Source of the DNA: Pseudomonadota bacterium
GTDB lineage: Bacteria; Pseudomonadota; Alphaproteobacteria; Acetobacterales; Acetobacteraceae
Length of the DNA stretch: 5,471 nucleotides
Direction: 5' to 3'
Assembly: GCA_021845835.1 (NCBI GenBank)
Contig: JAJZVE010000361.1
Location: 1-5,471 of the forward strand
Shown: one piece after another, positions 1-5,471 of the stretch
Layout: every line of letters starts with the position of its first letter
How positions within the stretch are numbered: the first letter of the stretch is position 1
Notes under the pieces: generated by a model
Told to the model about the DNA's origin: nothing
The model's input: only the letters and a program-made list of their open reading frames with translations
Database searches by the model: none
Translations under genes and position numbers: made by a program

Positions 1-350
<350 letters not shown>

Positions 351-351
<1 letters not shown>

Positions 352-659
352 CAGTCGAGGTCTCCCATCACCGCGCCGCGGAAGCCGAACACGGCGCGCC
401 GGCCCTGGAACGGCACCAGCGTGATTTCCCGGGTTTGTCCCGGCTCGAAGCGGACGGCGGTGCCGGCGGGGATGTCGAGCCGCTGGCCGCGCGCCGCCAC
501 GCGGTCGAACGACAGTGCCGGGTTGGTCTCGGCGAAATGGTAGTGGCTGCCGACCTGGATCGGCCGGTCACCGGTGTTGGCGACGGTAAGCCGGGTGCGC
601 GGCAGGCCGGCGTTCAGCTCGATGTCGCCGGGAAGCGGGACGATTTCTCCGGGGATCAT
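351..659 (-). CDS. ureB: Urease beta subunit
   Basis: This is a small non-catalytic structural subunit that packs with UreA and UreC in the urease apoenzyme. It has 102 residues, close to the usual 100-110 for a stand-alone bacterial UreB. Diagnostic segments are [18 protein letters not shown] (1-18), the [12 protein letters not shown] block (35-46), [15 protein letters not shown] (61-75) and a C-terminal FGFRGAVMG (91-99). I chose the ATG at 659 because the family begins with MIPGE and because AAAGGG (plus-strand 668-673) sits eight bases upstream. A possible earlier ATG at 689 lies inside ureA, in another frame, and would add a non-homologous leader. The gap from the ureA stop to this start is 13 bases, and the ribosome site overlaps the ureA stop. 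The end overlaps ureC by one base. Confidence 0.97.
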
Positions 660-672
660 GCGTGCGACCCTT

Positions 673-975
673 TCACCGGATCGGCTCATGCACGGTGACG
701 AGCTTGGTGCCGTCCGGGAACGTCGCCTCCACCTGCACGTCATGGATCATCTCGGCCACGCCCTCCATCACCTGCGCGCGCGTCAGCACACGGGCGCCTG
801 CCTGCATCAGGTCGGCGACCGAGCTGCCGTCGCGTGCGCCTTCCAGCACGAAATCGGTGATCAGGGCGATCGCCTCCGGGTGATTCAGCTTCACGCCGCG
901 GTCCAGCCGCCGGCGTGCCACCATCGCCGCCATCGCGACCAGCAGCTTGTCCTTCTCGCGCGGTGTCAGGTTCAT
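673..975 (-). CDS. ureA: Urease gamma subunit
   Basis: This is the smallest urease structural subunit, here exactly 100 residues, the usual length for a separate UreA. It begins [11 protein letters not shown] (1-11), the family signature. Other matching segments are [19 protein letters not shown] (21-39), EGARDG (45-50), [11 protein letters not shown] (63-73) and the C-terminal [17 protein letters not shown] (83-99). Bases upstream of 975 remain open in frame to 1026, but that extension has no UreA similarity, so the start is set at the conserved MNLTPREK. The local Shine-Dalgarno is poor: a G-run at about -16 and a GGA closer in. It is the first gene of the urease cluster on this strand. No ureD lies directly upstream, where many proteobacteria have it; a divergent thioredoxin gene is there instead. 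Confidence 0.97.
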   Translation of the reverse strand: MNLTPREKDKLLVAMAAMVARRRLDRGVKLNHPEAIALITDFVLEGARDGSSVADLMQAGARVLTRAQVMEGVAEMIHDVQVEATFPDGTKLVTVHEPIR

Positions 976-1063
976 GGCCGTCCGACGCTGCCCCCCAGGC
1001 CCATTGTCTGCCCACGATAGCGGCACCCCGTCTGCCCGTCATGCCGGGAGGCACCACGGCAAG

Positions 1064-1073
1064 GCATTAATGC
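1064..1073. promoter_or_regulatory. Perfect palindrome GCATTAATGC in divergent intergenic region
   Basis: A ten-base perfect palindrome lies between ureA and the divergent thioredoxin gene and overlaps the proposed ureA -10. The region 976-1170 holds no gene that I can support. A dyad at this location could be an operator, but a ten-base palindrome can also occur by chance. Confidence 0.25.
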
Positions 1074-1095
1074 AACCATCATGCCGAATTGTCGG
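1066..1095 (-). promoter_or_regulatory. Possible ureA promoter
   Basis: Reading the minus strand, CCGACA (1095-1090) and ATTAAT (1071-1066) are separated by 18 bases. Each matches the housekeeping -35 and -10 hexamers at about four of six positions. This is the only AT-containing stretch in an otherwise GC-rich divergent region, and it would give a leader of roughly 85 bases. The call is by eye and weak. Confidence 0.22.
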
Positions 1096-1157
1096 CCGGC
1101 GCGGTTGTAACGGCCGCCCGTCCCGGCGGACATACGCTGCACCCGCACATCCTTGCA

Positions 1158-1163
1158 GGAGGG
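1158..1163 (+). promoter_or_regulatory. Ribosome binding site of the thioredoxin-like gene
   Basis: GGAGGG lies seven bases before the ATG at 1171. It decides the start: the same frame can be opened at a TTG at 1153, but that start would place this ribosome site inside the coding sequence and would put extra residues ahead of the MRRR signal-peptide start. Confidence 0.85.
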
Positions 1164-1170
1164 ATCGCCC

Positions 1171-1560
1171 ATGCGTCGCCGTCATCTGGTCATTGCCGTC
1201 CTGGCCGTGCTCACGCTCGCACCGAGCGCCCGCGCCGCCACGGTGTCCGACTATACGCCGCAAGCCTTCGCCGCCGCCCAGGCCGCGGGCGAGCCGATCC
1301 TGGTGCATATCAGCGCCGGCTGGTGCCCGACCTGCGCGGTGCAGCGCCCGATCCTGGCGCAACTGGAAGCGAAGCCGGAATGCAGGGATCTACAGGTGTT
1401 CCGCGTCGATTTCGACAGCCAGAAGGACGCCGTGCGCGCCTTCGGCGCCCGCATGCAGAGCACGCTGATCGCCTTCCACGGCAAGACCGAGACCGCCCGC
1501 TCGGTCGGCCAGACCGATCCGGGCAAGATCGCGGCGGTGGTGGAAAGCGCGCTGCGCTGA
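1171..1560 (+). CDS. Secreted thioredoxin-like protein, cis-Pro position occupied by Ser
   Basis: This is a 129-residue thioredoxin-fold protein that probably acts in the periplasm. Residues 1-22 form a signal peptide: MRRR, a hydrophobic core at about 6-18, then an ARA motif giving likely cleavage before Ala23. The redox motif is WCPTC (51-55), preceded by ILVHISAG, the usual beta strand before the active site. FRVDFDSQ (77-84) matches the next core strand. The strand after that reads QSTLIAF (96-102); in classic thioredoxins the residue before the Thr is the cis-proline, but here it is Ser97. I recall similar proteins paired with CcdA with the same QST pattern, so this may be a subfamily trait. 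There is a third cysteine at 71. The stop codon is one base from the next gene, a CcdA-like membrane protein, which makes electron transfer between the two likely. The substrate is unknown; cytochrome c maturation or protein disulfide reduction are possibilities. Confidence 0.9.
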   Translation: MRRRHLVIAVLAVLTLAPSARAATVSDYTPQAFAAAQAAGEPILVHISAGWCPTCAVQRPILAQLEAKPECRDLQVFRVDFDSQKDAVRAFGARMQSTLIAFHGKTETARSVGQTDPGKIAAVVESALR

Positions 1561-1561
1561 C

Positions 1562-2275
1562 ATGCATCTCGGTCTCGGCTTCCTGGCGGGGCTGCTGACG
1601 GTGCTGTCGCCCTGCGTGCTGCCGCTGCTGCCGCTGCTGCTGGCGCCGGCGGCGGCGGCGTCGCGGCTGGGGCTGGCGGCGCTGGTCGCGGGGCTGGTGG
1701 TGGCCTTTGTCGGCGCCGGGCTGTTCGTCGCCACCGTTGGCTTCGCCATCGGTCTCGATCAGGGCGTGCTGCGCACCGCCGGCGCGGTGCTGCTGGGCGC
1801 GATGGGGGCGGTGCTGCTCAGCGGCGCGCTGCAACGCCGGCTCGCGGTCGCCGGCGGCGGCATCATGGACGCCGGCAACCGCGCGCTGACCCGGCTCGCG
1901 CCATCCGGCACCGGCGGGCAGTTCGTGGTCGGGCTGCTGCTCGGCGTGGTCTGGACGCCCTGCGTCGGGCCGACGCTGGGGGCGGCCTCGGTGCTGGCGG
2001 CCGAGGGGCGCGACCTCGGCTCGGTCGCTGCGGTGATGGCGGCGTTCGGCGTCGGCGCGGCGCTGCCGCTGCTGGCGCTGGGCACGCTGTCGCGGCAGGC
2101 GTTCCTGCGCTGGCGTGGCCGGCTGCTGGCCGCCGGCGGGGCGGGCAAGCTGCTGCTCGGCGGCAGCGCACTGGCGATCGCGGTGCTGATCCTCAGCGGC
2201 GCCGAGCACCGGCTGGAAGCGGCCCTGGTCACCGCGTCGCCGGAGTGGCTGACTGCGCTGACCGCGCGGTTCTGA
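1562..2275 (+). CDS. CcdA/DsbD-type transmembrane thiol-electron carrier
   Basis: This is a 237-residue integral inner-membrane protein of the CcdA family (the membrane domain of DsbD), which carries reducing equivalents from cytoplasmic thioredoxin to periplasmic partners. Both diagnostic Cys motifs are present: TVLSPCVLPLLP (13-24) with Cys18, and VVWTPCVGPTLG (129-140) with Cys134. These are the only two cysteines and are the expected redox pair. About six hydrophobic segments can be read (roughly 5-30, 36-61, 70-90, 119-145, 150-176 and 190-213), arranged as two three-helix halves as in CcdA. Length is typical for CcdA. The ATG follows the upstream stop by one base, with no strong ribosome site of its own, so it is probably coupled to the thioredoxin-like gene. 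The family call is firm; use of the ccdA symbol would imply cytochrome c maturation, which is not shown here. Confidence 0.93.
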   Translation: MHLGLGFLAGLLTVLSPCVLPLLPLLLAPAAAASRLGLAALVAGLVVAFVGAGLFVATVGFAIGLDQGVLRTAGAVLLGAMGAVLLSGALQRRLAVAGGGIMDAGNRALTRLAPSGTGGQFVVGLLLGVVWTPCVGPTLGAASVLAAEGRDLGSVAAVMAAFGVGAALPLLALGTLSRQAFLRWRGRLLAAGGAGKLLLGGSALAIAVLILSGAEHRLEAALVTASPEWLTALTARF

Positions 2276-2327
2276 CGCCGCGCTGCCTGCGTGCCGGCCT
2301 GACGCCCGGGCCAGGCGCGCCCGGACC

Positions 2328-2333
2328 GGAGGA
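2328..2333 (+). promoter_or_regulatory. Ribosome binding site before small gene
   Basis: GGAGGA lies about ten bases before the ATG at 2343. That ATG opens a frame which soon loses coding character, and the better coding frame downstream is one step away. The site supports 2343 as the original start of a gene now shifted in frame. Confidence 0.55.
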
Positions 2334-2342
2334 ACCAACCGC

Positions 2343-2563
2343 ATGCCCCGCACCCTGATCGCCGCCGCCGGGTCGAGTACGAAATGCCCGGCCCGCAGAC
2401 GCGGCCGCTGTTCGAGGACGACGAGGTCATCGCCGCCGCCTGCCGGCTCGATCTGTGCCAGATCAACAAACGGGGCACGTTCAACTTCGCCGCGCACCGC
2501 CGCATCGAGCATGACGGCCTGATCGTCGGGCGCACCGGCGCGGAGCCGCCGCCCGCCGACTGA
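2343..2563 (+). pseudogene. Small unidentified protein gene, apparently split by a one-base frameshift near 2370
   Basis: I do not recognise the product. From the ATG at 2343, with a good ribosome site, the first nine codons (MPRTLIAAA) all end in G or C. After about 2369 that frame loses this pattern, while the frame ending at the TGA at 2561-2563 gains it and reads VEYEMPGPQTRPLF, followed by acidic, CRLDLCQINKR and FNFAAHRRIEHDG segments and a PPPAD end. A single missing C at 2367-2372 would join the two into a protein of about 73 residues. The alternative is an intact 59-residue protein from the ATG at 2384, which has no convincing ribosome site. That part has two cysteines (20 and 25) five residues apart, is charged, and shows no signal peptide or membrane segment. 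It lies 67 bases after the CcdA-like gene on the same strand. It could be a sequencing error, a recent mutation or genuine initiation at 2384. Confidence 0.55.
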
Positions 2564-2577
2564 GCGACGGGCGGCGG
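2546..2577. terminator. GC-rich hairpin between convergent genes, possible bidirectional terminator
   Basis: Arms CCGCCGCCCG (2546-2555) and CGGGCGGCGG (2568-2577) pair perfectly over ten bases around a 12-base loop that contains the stop codon of the small gene. The gap to the convergent Hint-protein gene is only 33 bases. There is no T-run on either strand, so it is not a textbook intrinsic terminator; its placement between convergent stops is the main support. Confidence 0.4.
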
Positions 2578-2596
2578 ACGCGGCGCGGCGGCGGGA

Positions 2597-4735
2597 TCAG
2601 GCCGCCTGCGCCATCGCTTCCTGCGCCACCCAGTAGCGGGCGCCGCAGCGCATCAGATGCACCGTCAGCACCGACGGTCGCGCGCGCCCGGGCAGCAGCA
2701 GCGTCGCCGCGCCGTCGGTCCAGCGCCAGCGCGCCACGGCGTCGGACGGATACCAGCCGTTGCCGAACGCCGCGCCGTCCAGCCAGACCCCGTCCAGTTC
2801 CACGTCCAGCGCCGCGCCGAGCTGTCGTCCGTCGGCAATGGCGGAGTCCAGCATCGCCGGGACGAAGCGGCGGCTCAGCAGCCGCACCTCGCGCACCCCG
2901 GCGGGCAGTTGCACGAGCAGCGCATCCGGCCCATCCGCGGTGACCTGCACGCCGGGCCGGTCGGCTTCCACGGTCAGTCCGGGATCGGTCACCAGGCGCC
3001 AGCCCAGCGCCTCCGCCCGTGCCCGCAGCCGGTCGCGCGCCGCGTCCAGCAGCGGCCCGCGCAGCACCAGCGGCGCGCAGCCGCGCTCGGCGAAGATACG
3101 CAGTGCCGCGGTCTCCGGGTCGGCGTCGAAGCGCGGCGCCGCCGTGCCCTGCAACTGGCCGCGGTTGCCGGTGTCGAGATAGCTCTCGGCCGGCAGTCCC
3201 TCGGCGAGCAGCAGGTCGTGCCGGTCGAGCTCGACATGCACGTAGGTGATCGCGGCGACCGACGTGAACGGACGGATGGTGGCGCCGTTGGCCAGCTTGC
3301 GCGCGGGAATCAGCACGCCGTCCAGGGCGATCGCGTGGTCGCCGGAGACCAGCAGGTCGCGGCGCGGCAGGCCGGGGGCGAAGGCGCCCGCGGCGATGCA
3401 CACCGGGACCGCGTGCGGCGCGGCGCGTACGTCCACGGTGGTTTGCCCGACCCAGCGCACCGGCGCGATCCGTCCGCCGTGGGTGCGCACCCGATCGCCG
3501 GGCTGCAGCGTCTCCACCGCCACCTCGCCGTGTTCGGTGGCGATGCGCGTGCCGGCGGCGTAGCAGGCGACATCGACGATCTGCGTGCCGCCGCCGGCAT
3601 CCGCGCTGACATGGAAACTCGCCGCCGACAGTCCGGTGCCGGTCACGTCCAGCGTGTCGGCGCCGACCGTCAGCGTGCCGCCGGCGTAGGCCACCGCCGG
3701 GCCGGCGCCGAAACTCAGTCCGCGCAGATCGAGCGTGCCGCCGCCCATCGTGATCGGTCCGGTCGGCGGCGTGCCGGCATCGATGCGCAACGCGCCGCCG
3801 GCATCGATCGTCACCGCGCCCGAGAAGCCGTTCGCGCTGCCCACTTCCATCGTGTAGCCGTGACCGACATGCACGCTGCCGGTGCCGCTCAGCGCGCCGG
3901 TGATGATCGGTCCGGTGCCGACGGCGAGGCTGGAGGCGCCGAGGTTGACCAGCGCCGTCAACGCGCCGTTGTCCACCACGGCGGCTTCGATCTTCGCCGC
4001 CTCCAGTGCCAGCGTGCCGACGGCGCCGACGGCGACCGCGCCGGCCACGCTGGGCGCGCCGCCGATCTCGATGCCGCTGGTCGCGTCCACGGTGACCACC
4101 GAGCCGTCCATCACGTGCAGCGTCGGCGCGCTCACCTGTCCGCCGCTGCTGGCGATCAGGGTGCCGGCGCCGAGCGCGAACGGGTTCGACGGCGAGGCGT
4201 CGCCGCCGATGTTGATTTCGCCCGAGGCGGCGATCCGCCCGCCGGCGCCGACCGTCGCCTTGGTGCTGAAGAACTGGCCGAGCCAGAGCGTGTTGGCGTT
4301 CCACACGCCGTTCTGGATCGCGACGCTGTCGCCGTCGAGATCGGCGTAGCCGCCGGTGGTGATGGTGGCGCCGTTCACCTCGAAGGTGGAATCATACGCC
4401 ACCATGTTGCCGGCGACGCTGAGTGCCGCGCCGGCGCCCAGGTTCACCGCTGCACCGGCCACCGTGCCGTAGCCGAGCGAGGCCTGGCCGGCGACGTTCA
4501 GCGTGCCGGCCAGGGCGAGCGTGCCGCCCGATCCCATCTCCAGCGTCAGGTTGTTCGCCGCCTGCGTGCCGGCGACCGAGACCGTCCAGGGCGCGGTCGT
4601 GTTGACCGTGGCGGTGCCGATCAGGACGTTGTTCGTGGCGCCGGGGACCGAGGCTGGTTTGCATGTGGTCGGGTCCGTCCAGCTGCCGCTTGCGCCTACA
4701 CTGGCCCAGTTGGCCGACGTGATCGATGAACTCAT
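2597..4735 (-). CDS. Large beta-rich protein with Hint autoprocessing domain
   Basis: This is a 712-residue protein in three parts. Residues 1-390 are low-complexity, rich in Gly, Ala, Thr and Val, with recurring short strand-turn units such as GGTLALAGTLNVAG (70-83) and GGGTLDLRG (331-339), which suggests a beta-helix like that of autotransporter passengers. Residues 391 to about 530 form a Hint domain (the intein/hedgehog fold, matching the Hint_2 type): it opens with CYAAGTRIAT at Cys391, continues VETLQPGDRV (407-416), LLVSGDHAIALDGVLIPA (461-478, SxxH matching the TxxH motif) and YVHVELDRHDLLLAEG (498-513), and ends near ESYLDTGNR (517-525). Residues 535-712 are a tail of a kind I recall behind Hint domains in Acetobacteraceae. 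Family chemistry would be peptide-bond cleavage before Cys391. There is no clear signal peptide and no C-terminal barrel. The start was set at 4735 by GAGG at 4740-4743 and because the upstream extension is low-quality basic sequence. Confidence 0.85.
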   Translation of the reverse strand: MSSSITSANWASVGASGSWTDPTTCKPASVPGATNNVLIGTATVNTTAPWTVSVAGTQAANNLTLEMGSGGTLALAGTLNVAGQASLGYGTVAGAAVNLGAGAALSVAGNMVAYDSTFEVNGATITTGGYADLDGDSVAIQNGVWNANTLWLGQFFSTKATVGAGGRIAASGEINIGGDASPSNPFALGAGTLIASSGGQVSAPTLHVMDGSVVTVDATSGIEIGGAPSVAGAVAVGAVGTLALEAAKIEAAVVDNGALTALVNLGASSLAVGTGPIITGALSGTGSVHVGHGYTMEVGSANGFSGAVTIDAGGALRIDAGTPPTGPITMGGGTLDLRGLSFGAGPAVAYAGGTLTVGADTLDVTGTGLSAASFHVSADAGGGTQIVDVACYAAGTRIATEHGEVAVETLQPGDRVRTHGGRIAPVRWVGQTTVDVRAAPHAVPVCIAAGAFAPGLPRRDLLVSGDHAIALDGVLIPARKLANGATIRPFTSVAAITYVHVELDRHDLLLAEGLPAESYLDTGNRGQLQGTAAPRFDADPETAALRIFAERGCAPLVLRGPLLDAARDRLRARAEALGWRLVTDPGLTVEADRPGVQVTADGPDALLVQLPAGVREVRLLSRRFVPAMLDSAIADGRQLGAALDVELDGVWLDGAAFGNGWYPSDAVARWRWTDGAATLLLPGRARPSVLTVHLMRCGARYWVAQEAMAQAA

Positions 4736-4767
4736 GTCGCCTCGCGCTCCCGTGCGATCCTTGGCGC

Positions 4768-4899
4768 GAAGCGTAGCGGTTGTGCCGGCTTGTCGTGGTA
4801 AAACCATTGCGATCTTACATCCGCGTGATTGAAGCGGACGAAAGAAATTCTTCGCCTTGGCCCGAAACGGCGTGCCACGACAACGCTTCGACCGAAGCG
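4768..4899 (+). repeat. Three GAAGCG motifs at exact 63-bp spacing
   Basis: GAAGCG occurs at 4768-4773, 4831-4836 and 4894-4899. Both intervals are 63 bases, close to six turns of B-DNA, so all three copies would face the same side of the helix. Copies two and three extend to GAAGCGG. The bases between copies are not similar overall, so this is not a tandem 63-base repeat. Confidence 0.5.
4884..4899. repeat. Short perfect hairpin CGCTTCG-AC-CGAAGCG
   Basis: Seven-base arms (4884-4890 and 4893-4899) are perfect inverses around two bases, or six-base arms around a four-base GACC loop. The right arm contains the third GAAGCG motif. No T-run follows, so a terminator role is not supported. Confidence 0.45.
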
Positions 4900-5005
4900 G
4901 CATGACATGTTCGTGAATGGCGGAAACGTGACTTGCGCCGCCTCTGCCGCTTTGACGGCCGACGCGGCGCCGGCGGCGCGGATGACAGCGCCGGAGGGCT
5001 GCGCT

Positions 5006-5471
<466 letters not shown>

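Noticed and set aside
1020..1036. Sigma-54-like GGCAC-N5-CTGC site on the plus strand
   Set aside because: The -12 element is imperfect, the highly conserved leading T is missing, and it points toward the thioredoxin gene rather than the nitrogen-related urease operon.
2306..2324. Six-base-pair hairpin CCGGGC/GCCCGG after the CcdA-like gene
   Set aside because: Short stem, no T-run, and such pairs are expected by chance at this GC content; it also sits just before a good ribosome site.
1310..2512. 400-codon open frame on the minus strand, opposite the thioredoxin and CcdA genes
   Set aside because: The translation is Arg/Gln/Ala-rich low-complexity typical of the antisense of GC-rich genes, while the plus strand has two clear families with motifs, a signal peptide and a ribosome site.
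3773..3807. Repeated CCGGCATCGAT inside the Hint-protein gene
   Set aside because: It reflects the recurring IDAGG/IDAGT wording of the protein's strand-turn repeats, not a separate DNA element.
2481..4304. 607-codon second minus-strand frame over the Hint-protein gene
   Set aside because: Arg-rich, repetitive out-of-frame reading of the same gene, with no domain content.
2657..4729. 690-codon open frame on the plus strand, opposite the Hint-protein gene
   Set aside because: It is dominated by Arg, Gln, Ala and His without recognisable motifs; the minus-strand frame has the Hint motifs and proper coding character.
4952..4957. TTGACG as a -35 element for alaS
   Set aside because: No -10-like hexamer lies 16-19 bases downstream, where the sequence is almost pure G and C.

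Overview
This 5.5 kb window is very GC-rich, with G or C at nearly every third codon position. It looks like chromosomal DNA of an alphaproteobacterium. Acetobacteraceae or a close relative is the best guess, because the large Hint-domain protein, including its C-terminal tail, resembles proteins that are abundant in that family. This placement is an inference from recalled family patterns, not from a search.

Layout from left to right: (1) the start of a urease structural operon on the minus strand, ureA-ureB-ureC, with ureC running off the left edge after 117 codons; (2) a divergent intergenic region of about 195 bp; (3) on the plus strand, a secreted thioredoxin-like protein followed one base later by a six-helix CcdA/DsbD-type membrane electron carrier, together a periplasmic thiol-reduction module; (4) a short plus-strand gene that appears to be split by a one-base frameshift near 2370; (5) a GC-rich hairpin in the very narrow gap between convergent genes; (6) a 712-residue minus-strand protein with a beta-rich, glycine/alanine-rich N-terminal half, a Hint autoprocessing domain starting at Cys391, and a conserved-looking C-terminal tail; (7) a 313-bp divergent region with several short repeats, including three GAAGCG motifs exactly 63 bp apart; (8) the start of alaS (alanyl-tRNA synthetase) on the plus strand, running off the right edge.

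The urease genes act together: UreA, UreB and UreC form the apoenzyme. The thioredoxin-like protein and the CcdA-like protein probably act together, with CcdA passing electrons from cytoplasmic thioredoxin across the membrane to the secreted partner. I see no functional link between these and the Hint protein or alaS. No rRNA, tRNA, CRISPR array, transposase or phage gene is visible. The most unusual items are the Hint-domain protein, the thioredoxin-like protein with serine at the normally cis-proline position, the frameshifted small gene, and the repeat-bearing intergenic region before alaS.
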